In this document: positions 1 through 8,828 of the stretch, one piece after another
Position numbering within the stretch: position 1 is the stretch's first letter
How the letters are laid out: every line of letters starts with the position of its first letter
Source of the DNA: Bordetella petrii
Lineage (GTDB): Bacteria; Pseudomonadota; Gammaproteobacteria; Burkholderiales; Burkholderiaceae_B
Length of the DNA stretch: 64,000 bases
Assembly (NCBI RefSeq): GCF_017356245.1
Contig: NZ_JAFMZZ010000001.1
Coordinates: 1,995,624 to 2,059,623, forward strand
Direction: 5' to 3'
Made by a program: the position numbers and the translations under genes
Notes under the pieces: model-generated
Told to the model about the DNA's origin: nothing
The model's database searches: none
The model's input: only the letters and a program-made list of their open reading frames with translations

Positions 1-2
1 CA

Positions 3-1997
3 GTAGCCTACGCCGGTGGCCAGACCGCGCGCGGCGGCCGCGCCGGCATGCTGGGCAACCAGGACATCATGGAACTGCCGTTCAGCCTGACCAGCTACAC
101 CGAGAGTTTTCTACGCCACCAGAACGCCATCACGATAGCGGATGCGCTGGCGTATGACCCGTCGGTGGCGGTCAGCCAGACTGGCGGCATGGTCGATTCT
201 TACTCCATACGCGGCTTTCCCATCGCAGAAGGCAACGTCGGCGAAGTCGCTTTCAATGGCGTGTATGGCGTCGCGCCCAACTACCGGGCGTTCACGCCCT
301 ACATTGAACGCGTCGAAGTCCTGAAGGGCGCGACCGGCCTGTTGTATGGCATGTCGCCCGACGGCGGCGTGGGCGGGGTCATCAACGTGGTGCCCAAGCG
401 CGCGCAAGACCAGCCGATTACCCGCCTGACCGCCAATTACGGGCAGCGCTCGGTGGGCGGGGCGCAGGTGGATATCGGCCGCCGCTTCGGCGAACAGCAG
501 CAATGGGGCGTGCGAATCAACGGCAGCCATGAGCAGGGCGATACGGAAGTGGACCATCAGCACCGCAAGATTTCCGTCGGCGCGCTGGGACTCGACTATC
601 GCGGCGAAAAACTTTCCGCCAGCCTGGACTTGGTGCTGCAGGACGAAGACTGGAATGCGCCGTCGCGCGTCTATTCCGTGGCCAGCGGCGTGAGCGTGCC
701 AGACGCGCCGGATGGCAGCACCAACCCGGCCCAGACCTGGGGATGGTCCAAGCTGGAAGACCGGTCGGCCTTGCTGGATGTGCAGTATCAGGTCAATGAC
801 CGGCTGACGCTGTTCGGCAACGCGGGACGCGGCTATTCCAGGGTAGACCGTCTGTTTGACCAGCAGATGGTCTTTGTGGACGATGCGGGGGATTTCACCA
901 GCACGCCGCGCTACGGCATTTTCAAGGTGAAGCGCGACACGGCATCGGCCGGCGCCCGGCTGGGCTTTGATACCGGGCCATTGCGGCATGACGCCACCCT
1001 GCAGGCCACGGTGCTGGAAGTCACCAACTACCAGAACAGCACCGATGGCACTCCGCTGGCGTCGAACCTGTACGACCCCGTGCGCTATCCGGCCCAGGAT
1101 GTGCCCAAGCCCGACAGCCTGCCGCGCGTGGCGCGCTCGCGGCTGAATAGCCTGGCGCTGTCGGACACGCTATCGATACTGGAAGAGCGCGTACAAGTAA
1201 TTGCCGGCGCGCGGTATCAGCAGATCGACTCGGACAACTGGGACCGCGTCAGCGGCGCGCTTACCAGCCAGTACCGCGACCATGCCTGGACGCCGGCGGT
1301 GGGGGTGATTTTCCGGCCAACCGCTTCCACCATGGTGTACGGCAGCTATATAGAAGGGCTGTCACGGGGCGATGTCGCGCCCCAGACGGCCAGCAATGCC
1401 GGCGAGATGATGGCGCCCTACAAGTCCAGGCAGTATGAACTGGGGTTCAAGGCGGATTTCGATACCGTACTGGCCACGCTCAGCCTGTTCCAGATCACCA
1501 AGCCCAGCGGCTATCTCGACAACGGCGTGTTCGGCGTCAATGGCAAACAACGCAACCGCGGCGTGGAACTGAGCCTGCAGGGCGAGCCCGCGAGGGGCGT
1601 GCGCCTGCTGGGGGGCATCACCTGGCTGGACGCCGAACTCACCCAGACGGCCGATCCCGCTCTGCGGGGCAACCAGCCCATCGGCGTGCCGCGCTGGCAT
1701 GCCACGCTGGGGGCCGAGTGGGATCTGCCCTGGGTGCCTGGCCTGACGCTCACTTCCGGCGTGCTTCACTCCGCCAAGCAGTACGTAAACCAGCAAAACA
1801 GCGCGTATCTGCCCGCCTGGACGCGCGTCGACGTCGGGGCCCGGTATGCTACGGCCATCCAGGGCAAGGAAGTGACTTTCCAGCTCAACCTGCGCAACGC
1901 CTTCAACCAGGAATACTGGTCCGGCGTATCGCAGTGGGGCGCCTTCGCGCTGGGTTCGCCGCGCACGGTTACCCTGTCGGCAAGCGTGGCGTTCTGA
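3..1997 (+). CDS. TonB-dependent siderophore receptor, 5' end missing
   Basis: This is the C-terminal part of an outer-membrane ferric-siderophore receptor of the FhuE/FpvA class, which takes up iron chelates with energy from TonB-ExbBD. The frame is open from base 3, and the residues before the first ATG (48) already belong to the plug domain (the GGQ-ARGGR-GMLGN region typical of these receptors), so the true start lies outside the window. The plug continues to about residue 120 with the SIRGFP and VEVLKGATGLLYG motifs. A 22-strand beta barrel follows and ends in the aromatic terminus VAF, the usual signal for outer-membrane insertion. No upstream control region is visible. The family is secure; the siderophore cannot be told from sequence. 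The next gene on this strand is a PQQ dehydrogenase 360 bp away, so the two are probably not one operon. Confidence 0.9.
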   Translation, partial: VAYAGGQTARGGRAGMLGNQDIMELPFSLTSYTESFLRHQNAITIADALAYDPSVAVSQTGGMVDSYSIRGFPIAEGNVGEVAFNGVYGVAPNYRAFTPYIERVEVLKGATGLLYGMSPDGGVGGVINVVPKRAQDQPITRLTANYGQRSVGGAQVDIGRRFGEQQQWGVRINGSHEQGDTEVDHQHRKISVGALGLDYRGEKLSASLDLVLQDEDWNAPSRVYSVASGVSVPDAPDGSTNPAQTWGWSKLEDRSALLDVQYQVNDRLTLFGNAGRGYSRVDRLFDQQMVFVDDAGDFTSTPRYGIFKVKRDTASAGARLGFDTGPLRHDATLQATVLEVTNYQNSTDGTPLASNLYDPVRYPAQDVPKPDSLPRVARSRLNSLALSDTLSILEERVQVIAGARYQQIDSDNWDRVSGALTSQYRDHAWTPAVGVIFRPTASTMVYGSYIEGLSRGDVAPQTASNAGEMMAPYKSRQYELGFKADFDTVLATLSLFQITKPSGYLDNGVFGVNGKQRNRGVELSLQGEPARGVRLLGGITWLDAELTQTADPALRGNQPIGVPRWHATLGAEWDLPWVPGLTLTSGVLHSAKQYVNQQNSAYLPAWTRVDVGARYATAIQGKEVTFQLNLRNAFNQEYWSGVSQWGAFALGSPRTVTLSASVAF

Positions 1998-2358
1998 TTG
2001 CCAGCCTGCTCCAGCTTCGCTCGCGCCGCGTTATGCCTCTTCATCCGGCCGCCGGCGGCATTGCCATCTTGTCGGTGAATACCCGGCGGACTCGGCCACG
2101 GCTTCGGTTGCCTGCCGGGCCCGGGCCCGGGCCTGCCATTTGCTGACTTCACTGGCTGCGCAAACCGTCTGTACAACGACTTCTATCTTCAGGCTGCCAT
2201 GTAAGCACCCTGCCCCACGCGGTCGCCCGCGACCGACTCCCCGTTCCGCGAAGAACCGTTTAAAGTGGACAGGGAAGACGCCTGGCCGATGCGCCAGCAC
2301 CCATTTGTGCGGCTGCGCATTCATACTTGTTGATGAGCTCTCGTAAAGGATCACTGCC
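1998..2358. other. intergenic gap, no gene seen
   Basis: This 361-bp gap separates the receptor gene from the PQQ dehydrogenase. Short open frames here overlap one another in several frames and show no family resemblance. A run of GGGCCC repeats at 2114-2132 could fold but has no T tract, so I do not call it a terminator. An AAAGGA sequence at about 2345-2350 is a good ribosome binding site for the ATG at 2359. No clear sigma-70 promoter was found. Confidence 0.5.
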
Positions 2359-4764
2359 ATGCATAGCAACGGCCCATACAGGAGTACGCCCCAGATTATC
2401 GGCTGGGTGATTTTGCTGCTCGTTGCCCTCTATTCCCTGATAGGCGGCATCTGGCTGGCGGCGCTGGGGGGCTCTTGGTATTACGTGGTGCTGGGCGTCG
2501 TGCTGCTGGCCAGCCTGGGGTTTCTGTGGCGGCGCAGCGAGACGGGGCTGTGGCTGTACGCGCTGGTGCTGGCCGCCACGCTGGTGTGGGGGATATGGGA
2601 AGCCGGCGCCGATTTCTGGGCGCTGGCGCCGCGCTATGGCCTGCTTTTCCTGCTTGGCCTGTGGCTATTGCTGCCGCCGGCCACACGCGGCTTTGCCGCG
2701 CCGCGCCCCACCAAGATCGCCATCGGCGCCGCCATGCTGGCCATGCTGGCGGTGCTGGGCTACGGCATATTCAACGATCCGCAGGAAATCAACGGCACGC
2801 TCGCCCGCGCACAGCCTGCCCAGGCGCAACCCGTGCCGGGCGTGGCCGCCGAAGACTGGCCGTCTTACGGGCGCACCGAGGGCGGGGTGCGCTATTCGCC
2901 GCTGGCGCAGATCAACGACCAGAACGTGAACACTCTGCAGGTGGCCTGGACCTATCGCACGGGAGATTTTCGTACCGACAACGATTCCGGCGAGACCACC
3001 AACGAGGTCACGCCCATCAAGATCGGCGACAAGCTGTTCCTGTGCACGCCGCACCAGTTTCTTGACGCGCTGGACGCCGCCACCGGCAAACGCCTGTGGC
3101 GCTACGACCCGAAGCTGAAGGCGGACAAGACCTTCCAGCACCTGACCTGCCGCGGGGTGTCTTACCACGACGCCGGCAATACCGAGCGGTTTCCGGCCAG
3201 CCTGGCCAAGGCCGGCAGCAACGCGCCGCCTGAGTGCCCGCGCAAGTTGCTGCTGCCCGCCAACGATGGCCGCCTGATCGCGGTGAACGCCGACAACGGC
3301 CAGAAATGCACCGATTTCGGCGACGACGGCGAAATCGACCTGCAGAAAAGCATGCCGCATGCCTACCCCGGTGGCTACAACCCGACCTCGCCGCCGGTGG
3401 TCACCGCGACCACCATCGTCATCGGCGGCTCGGTGACGGACAACTTCTCCAACAAAGAACCTTCTGGCGTGATTCGCGGCTACGACGTGTACACCGGAGC
3501 GCTGAAATGGGTGTTCGACACCGGCGCACAAAACCCGAACGCCATGCCGGGCGAATCCACGCCGTTTGTGCACAATTCACCCAATGCCTGGGCGCCGCTT
3601 GCCTACGACGCGCAGACCGATGTCGTCTACGTCCCCACCGGCGTGGGCACGCCCGACATCTGGGGGGGCGACCGCGGCCCGCTGAAAGAGCGTTACGCCA
3701 ATGCCATCCTGGCGCTGGACGCCAGCACCGGCCGCCTGATCTGGCATTTCCAGACCACGCACCACGACCTGTGGGACATGGACGTGCCGGCGCAGCCCTC
3801 GCTGATGGACGTCAAGCTGGCGGACGGCCAGACCGTGCCGGCGATCTATGTGCTGACCAAGACCGGCAATGTATTCGTGCTTGACCGCCGCAACGGCCAG
3901 CCCATCGTGCCTGTAGAAGAACGGGCGGTGCCGCAAAGCGTGGCGCGCGGGCCGCAGACCCAGGGCGAGCATTATTCGCCCACGCAGCCGTTCTCGGCGC
4001 TGAATCTGGCGCCGCAGGAAAAGCTGACCGACAAGGATATGTGGGGCGCCACGATGCTGGACCAGCTGATGTGCCGCATCATATTCAAGCGCCTGAATTA
4101 CGACGGCATCTACACCCCGCCTTCCGAGAACGGTACGCTGGTGTTCCCCGGCAACCTGGGCGTGTTCGAATGGGGCGGCATGTCGGTAAACCAGGACCGC
4201 CAGGTGGCGCTGATGAACCCGATCGGCCTGCCCTTTGTTTCCAAGCTTATCCCCGAAGACGCGAACCGCCCGGTTCGCGAAAAAGGCGCGGGCACGGAAA
4301 GCGGCGTGCAGCCGATGTACGGCGTGCCTTATGGCGTGGAGCTGAATCCTTTTCTTTCGCCGCTGGGCCTGCCGTGCAAGGCGCCCGCGTGGGGGTATGT
4401 CGCCGGCGTGGACCTGCAGACCCACCAGGTGGTGTGGAAGAAGCGTATTGGCACCATTCGCGACAGCCTGCCGCAGCTATTCCAGCTGCCGCCGCTGAAG
4501 ATCGGCGTGCCGGGCCTGGGCGGCCCCATCTCGACGGCCGGCAATCTGATGTTCGTGGCGGCCACGCAGGACAACTACTTGCGCGCGTTCGACGTCGACA
4601 ACGGCGAGCTGCTGTGGGAAGGCCGCCTGCCCGCCGGGGGCCAGGCCACGCCGATGACCTATGCGGTCAATGGCAAGCAGTATGTGGTCATCATGGCCGG
4701 CGGACATGGCTCGTTCGGCACGCAGATGGGGGATTATCTGGTGGCCTATGCCTTGCCGGATTGA
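2359..4764 (+). CDS. gcd: membrane-bound PQQ-dependent dehydrogenase (glucose/quinate/shikimate family)
   Basis: This 801-residue quinoprotein oxidises a sugar or polyol in the periplasm and passes electrons to ubiquinone, using pyrroloquinoline quinone (PQQ). The first 140 residues contain about five hydrophobic helices that form the membrane anchor. The remainder is an eight-bladed PQQ propeller beginning near DWPSYGRTEGGVRYSPL. Catalytic-site elements are present: the HHDLWDMDVPAQP motif with the likely catalytic Asp at residue 470, and the LTKTGNVFVLDRR motif carrying the conserved Lys. Length and order match E. coli Gcd (about 800 residues). Sequence does not distinguish glucose from quinate or shikimate as substrate, so the symbol is provisional. 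The gene is convergent, 48 bp apart, with a pqqU-like receptor that could supply its cofactor. Confidence 0.88.
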   Translation: MHSNGPYRSTPQIIGWVILLLVALYSLIGGIWLAALGGSWYYVVLGVVLLASLGFLWRRSETGLWLYALVLAATLVWGIWEAGADFWALAPRYGLLFLLGLWLLLPPATRGFAAPRPTKIAIGAAMLAMLAVLGYGIFNDPQEINGTLARAQPAQAQPVPGVAAEDWPSYGRTEGGVRYSPLAQINDQNVNTLQVAWTYRTGDFRTDNDSGETTNEVTPIKIGDKLFLCTPHQFLDALDAATGKRLWRYDPKLKADKTFQHLTCRGVSYHDAGNTERFPASLAKAGSNAPPECPRKLLLPANDGRLIAVNADNGQKCTDFGDDGEIDLQKSMPHAYPGGYNPTSPPVVTATTIVIGGSVTDNFSNKEPSGVIRGYDVYTGALKWVFDTGAQNPNAMPGESTPFVHNSPNAWAPLAYDAQTDVVYVPTGVGTPDIWGGDRGPLKERYANAILALDASTGRLIWHFQTTHHDLWDMDVPAQPSLMDVKLADGQTVPAIYVLTKTGNVFVLDRRNGQPIVPVEERAVPQSVARGPQTQGEHYSPTQPFSALNLAPQEKLTDKDMWGATMLDQLMCRIIFKRLNYDGIYTPPSENGTLVFPGNLGVFEWGGMSVNQDRQVALMNPIGLPFVSKLIPEDANRPVREKGAGTESGVQPMYGVPYGVELNPFLSPLGLPCKAPAWGYVAGVDLQTHQVVWKKRIGTIRDSLPQLFQLPPLKIGVPGLGGPISTAGNLMFVAATQDNYLRAFDVDNGELLWEGRLPAGGQATPMTYAVNGKQYVVIMAGGHGSFGTQMGDYLVAYALPD

Positions 4765-4812
4765 AGCGCGGATGGCGCCCCGTTTTTTGTGCGCCCCGGG
4801 GCCGGGGCCGGC

Positions 4813-6948
4813 CTAGAACGCGTACGACGCGGTCAGCCCGGCGCTCCAGTTTCGGCCGGCGGCGGGCTCGAAGTAGCGGTCGTTGCCTTCGTTGACGATG
4901 ACGGACCCGACGTACTCGCGATTGAACAGGTTGTCGACGCGGGCATAGGCGTCCCAGGTCCAGGCTTGGCGCCGCCACCGGTATCCGGCCGACACCGCGG
5001 CCACAAAATAGCTGGCGGCGGCATCGCTGTTGGCGTCGTTCACATATACCTTGTCCAGATAGCGCCCTTCCAGGCCGGCCCGCCACCCTTGTTCGGGCGC
5101 CCATGCCAGGGCGCCGTACAGCATCTGGCGCGCGACGCCGGGAATGCGGTTGCCGGCGCGGATATCCGAGCCGGCGATGTCGTCGCGATAGCGGGCGTTT
5201 ATCCACGTATAGGCCAGGTCCGCCCGCCAGTTCGACGCCAGGCGGCCGCTCCAGCCCGCCTCGATGCCGTCGCGGCGGGTGCGGCCGGCATTGCGATAAG
5301 AGGTGCGGCCGTTGGCGCTGCCCGCCGCCACGATTTCGTTGCGGGTGTCGGTGTGGAACACGGCCACGGAAAACAGGCCGTCGCCCCATTCGGACTTGAA
5401 TCCCAGTTCGTAATTGTTGCTGACGGCAGGCTGCAGGCCCAGGTTCAGCCCGGCCCTGCCGTCGGGCCGATACGAGACCTCGTTGGTGGTGGGTGTTTCG
5501 AAGCCCTGGCCATACGACGCATAGATGGCGCTCGACGGGCTGGGCGCGTAGCTTAGCGAGGCGACGGGCAAGGCCCTGCGATAGCGCGCGGATCCGCTGT
5601 CGTCGTCGTTGCCGGCCGCGATGTAGTGGTCGTCGGAATCGAAGTCGACGGTGCTGTAGCGCAGCCCGGCATCCAGCGTCCAGCGGGGCGCGAAACGCCA
5701 CGATGCCTGTACGTAAGGGTCGATGTTATAGACCCGGTTGGTTTCGTCGCGGCGCAGTTGCCCCTTGACGCCGAGTTCGGTGGGGGCGTAGACCGGGCCG
5801 GCGTAGTTCTCGTAGCCCTTGCGGTCTTCGCGCAGGCTGTCGTAAGCCAGCCCGCCCACCAGCGTAAGGGGCCGGCCGGCCAATTTCATGCGGGAAGTCC
5901 AGCGCAGGTCGACGCCGCCGTACTCGCGTTTCAGGCCGATGACGCCGCCGGCCTGCCCGGGGTTCAGCTGGACCACGGGCGGGATCGACAGATACTGCGT
6001 CATGTCGCGCTGCCCGTAGTACACCATGGCCCGCAGTTCATTGTCGGCGTCGATCTGCCGTTCGTACAGCAGGCCGCCCTGGGTCTGGCGCACCGTCTTG
6101 CGGGTGTTGTACTGGCTGGCCTGCGGCGTGGCCTGGCGCGGGTCCTGCTCGTACTGCTGGCGCGTCAGGCCCAGCGGATCCTGGGCGTTCAGATCCACGC
6201 TGTTGACCACCACGGTAAGGCGGCTGTCGTCGTCGAGCTGCAGCCCCAGCTTGGCATTGCCCAGGTTCTTGCGCGCGGCGCTGTGGTCGCGGTAGCCGCG
6301 GGTGGTGAAGCGGTTGGCGCTCAGCACGTAGTCCATGGCATCGCCAGCGCCGCTGGCCTTGATGCCATAGTGATAGGTGTCGTAGCTGCCCGCCGAGAAC
6401 CCCGCCTGCAGGCGGGGCGGGCTTGCGCCGTCTTCGGTGAATACCTGCACGACACCGCCCGACGAATTGCCATACAGCGCCGAAAAAGGGCCGCGCAAAA
6501 CCTCTATGCGGTCCGCCGAGGCCAGGTCGATGTTCGAGGTCTGCCCCTGGCCGTCGGGCATGGTGGCGGGAATGCCGTCTACATACAGGCGCACGCCGCG
6601 CACGCCGAATGTCGAGCGCGCGCCGAAGCCGCGCACCGATACCTGCAGATCCTGCGCATAGTTCTGGCGATTCTGGATTTGCAGGCCGGGCACGCCGCCC
6701 AGGCTTTCGGACAAATTTATGCCGGGCGTATCGAAGCGCAGGCGATCGCCATCGACCACATTGACGGACGCCGGCGTATCCAGCACCGAGGCGCTGTAGT
6801 GGATGCTGGTGGTGACGACCACCGGCTCCAGCGTGGGGGTATCGGGGGATGGCTGGGCGCGGACGGCGTTGCCCGCCAGGGGCGCAAGCGCGCCGCAAAA
6901 GACGAGCACGGCCCGGGACGAACGCGGCGGGAAGGAACCATTCATCAA
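4813..6948 (-). CDS. pqqU: TonB-dependent receptor, PqqU (YncD)-like PQQ importer
   Basis: This 711-residue outer-membrane receptor resembles E. coli YncD/PqqU, which imports PQQ, along its whole length. Shared landmarks, compared from memory, include the plug stretch [31 protein letters not shown], the block [11 protein letters not shown], the barrel motif [15 protein letters not shown] and the terminal segment [16 protein letters not shown]. A signal peptide (residues 1-31, ending VRAQ) precedes a TonB-box region at VVVTTS. The C-terminus is SYAF, a normal barrel end. The gene lies 27 bp behind a PQQ-type sugar dehydrogenase and probably shares its transcript. The opposite gene is the PQQ dehydrogenase gcd. 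Since no pqqABCDE genes are in view, the context favours cofactor import. Family call is firm; the ligand is inferred from similarity and context. Confidence 0.85.
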   Translation of the reverse strand: [711 protein letters not shown]

Positions 6949-6975
6949 GAAACCAGCGGCCCGGCTGTGAACGGA

Positions 6976-8331
6976 CTATTCGTTCTGCGCAGGCCGGGAG
7001 GATTCGGCGGGCCGCGCTGGCGCGGCCGGTTGAGACGATTGTGCGGGCTGCTTCGGTATTATGCGCCAGATCGTGTTTGAAAGATCGTCAGCCACGATGA
7101 GCGCGCCGCGCGGGTCTACCGTTACCCCCACCGGGCGGCCGCGGGTCGTGCCGTCACTATCGCGGAACCCGGCAACGAAGTCCACGGGCGGCCCCGCCGG
7201 CCGGCCGTCGCTGAATGGCACGAACACCACCTTGTAGCCGGCGGGGTCGCTGCGGTTCCAGCTGCCGTGTTCGCCGACGAAAACGCCGTTGGCGTAGCGG
7301 CCCCCCATGGCATCGGCAGAAAAATCGACGCCCAGCGCCGCGACGTGCGACCCCAGGGCGTAGTCGGGCTTGATCGCCGCGGCGACCTTTTGCGGATCTT
7401 GCGGCCGGACGCGGTCGTCCACATTTTGCCCCCAATAGCTGTACGGCCAGCCATAGAAGGCGCCCTGGCGGACGGCAGTCAGGTAGTCGGGAACCAGGTT
7501 CGAACCGAGCTCATCGCGTTCGTTCACGACCGCCCACAATTGGCCGGTATCGGGCTGGATGGTCAGCGCGGTGGGATTGCGCAGCCCGGTGGCGTATGCC
7601 TTGTGTTCGCCGGTGGCGGCATTGACCCGCCAGATGCGGGCACGGTCGGCCTCGGCCGTCATGCCGCGTTCGGTGATGTTGCTGTTGGAACCGATGCCCA
7701 CGTACAGATATTGTCCGTCCGCGCTGGCGGCCAGGGCCTTGGTCCAGTGGTGGTTGATTTCCGACGGCAACGGCGTGACGGTTTCGGGCGGGCCGCTGGC
7801 CTTGGTCTGCCCGGGCTGGTAGTCGAACCGCACCAGGGCATCCTGGTTGGCGACATAAAGATCGTTGCCTACCAGTGCCAGGCCGTACGGCGCGTTGAGG
7901 CCTTCGGCGAAAGTCGTGCTTTCGTAGGTACCGTCGCCTTCGGCGTCGCGCAGCAGGGTCAGGCGGTTGCCGCCCTTTACCGGGCTGGTGCCCCTGGCCT
8001 TGATCATGCCGGCGATCACGTCTTTCGGCTTGAGTTTGGCGGCGCTGCCGCCCCGCCCCTCGGCCACCAGGATGTCGCCATTGGGCAATACCAGCGTCTG
8101 GCGCGGGATTTTAAGGCCGGTGGCGATGGCGGTAATCGTATAGCCGTCGGGCACCGTCGGCATTCTGTCGCCCCATGGAGCGGGTTTCGCGATCACCATG
8201 TCGGGCAGCAGCCCGCGTTCGGGCTTGGGCAGTTCGGGCGCGGGCCCGGTCTGTGCCGGGCCGGCCTGGCCGCTGCATACGCCCATTACCGCGGACAGCG
8301 GGACGGCGGCAAGCAAGCTGCGGTATTTCAT
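6976..8331 (-). CDS. periplasmic PQQ-dependent sugar dehydrogenase (sorbosone dehydrogenase family)
   Basis: This protein of about 451 residues is a soluble beta-propeller dehydrogenase of the sorbosone/Asd type that binds PQQ in the periplasm. The ATG at 8331 is chosen because it overlaps the upstream stop as ATGA and starts a good signal peptide (MKYRSLLAAVPLSAVMG). Residues after about 60 carry the family pattern: TGLKIPRQTLVLPNGDILVAEG, RNPTALTIQPDTGQLWAVVNERDELG, LGSHVAALGVDFSADA and EHGSWNRSDPAGYKVV, ending with a Pro/Ala/Ser-rich tail of about 25 residues. It lies between a DUF2231 membrane protein and the pqqU-like receptor, in one operon. The specific sugar is unknown. Together with gcd it makes two PQQ users in 6 kb. 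Confidence 0.82.
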   Translation of the reverse strand: MKYRSLLAAVPLSAVMGVCSGQAGPAQTGPAPELPKPERGLLPDMVIAKPAPWGDRMPTVPDGYTITAIATGLKIPRQTLVLPNGDILVAEGRGGSAAKLKPKDVIAGMIKARGTSPVKGGNRLTLLRDAEGDGTYESTTFAEGLNAPYGLALVGNDLYVANQDALVRFDYQPGQTKASGPPETVTPLPSEINHHWTKALAASADGQYLYVGIGSNSNITERGMTAEADRARIWRVNAATGEHKAYATGLRNPTALTIQPDTGQLWAVVNERDELGSNLVPDYLTAVRQGAFYGWPYSYWGQNVDDRVRPQDPQKVAAAIKPDYALGSHVAALGVDFSADAMGGRYANGVFVGEHGSWNRSDPAGYKVVFVPFSDGRPAGPPVDFVAGFRDSDGTTRGRPVGVTVDPRGALIVADDLSNTIWRIIPKQPAQSSQPAAPARPAESSRPAQNE

Positions 8332-8756
8332 ACGGCGCCTCTGATGTGCGGGGGGCGAAAACCCAGCCATGCGGCCACGCAGGCCAGCACTACCGTGATG
8401 ACCGACAGGATCAGGCCGGTCGGCATGCTGGCCCACGCGTCGCGGGCATGTATCAGCGCATTCAAAAAGCCCACGATCCAGGCCGCCAGTAATATCACGG
8501 CATAGGGAACGATGCCCCGCGCGCGCTGGCGAGGCCGGAACAGGCCGATGACGGCGAACACCAGCGCAATGGCGCCAAACAACAGGCCGCCGACCAGCAG
8601 CCAGGAGGCGAAATTATTCCACTGGATGTCAAAAGACTTCGCATAAGCGGCGTCGGCAAGCGCAACGCAGAGAAACAGGGCAAGGGCTCCGCCCAGAAAC
8701 ACGGCATGCAGGGGGTGCACGGTCAAGGTGTACCGGGGTTGGACAATCTGGGTCAC
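8328..8756 (-). CDS. DUF2231-type membrane protein
   Basis: A 142-residue integral membrane protein with four hydrophobic helices and the HPLHAVFLGGALALF start that typifies DUF2231 proteins. These are often found beside sorbosone-type dehydrogenases and may help move electrons or bind heme through the conserved His; the role here is inferred only. Translation starts at a GTG preceded by a strong AAGGAGG site. Its stop overlaps the ATG of the PQQ dehydrogenase gene by 4 bp, so the two are translationally coupled. It is the first gene of the dehydrogenase-pqqU operon. Confidence 0.75.
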   Translation of the reverse strand: MTQIVQPRYTLTVHPLHAVFLGGALALFLCVALADAAYAKSFDIQWNNFASWLLVGGLLFGAIALVFAVIGLFRPRQRARGIVPYAVILLAAWIVGFLNALIHARDAWASMPTGLILSVITVVLACVAAWLGFRPPHIRGAV

Positions 8757-8828
8757 GGGATCGCCTCCTTGATCGACGGCTGGGCCACGATATTCGGGCA
8801 GCGATGCAGCAAATCACGTGCCCGCCCC

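Noticed and set aside
2114..2132. GGGCCC repeats as a terminator
   Set aside because: No T tract follows and the fold is ambiguous.
5626..7080. 484-codon open frame on the plus strand
   Set aside because: It is antisense to the pqqU-like gene and has a biased Gly/Ala/Arg/Val composition.
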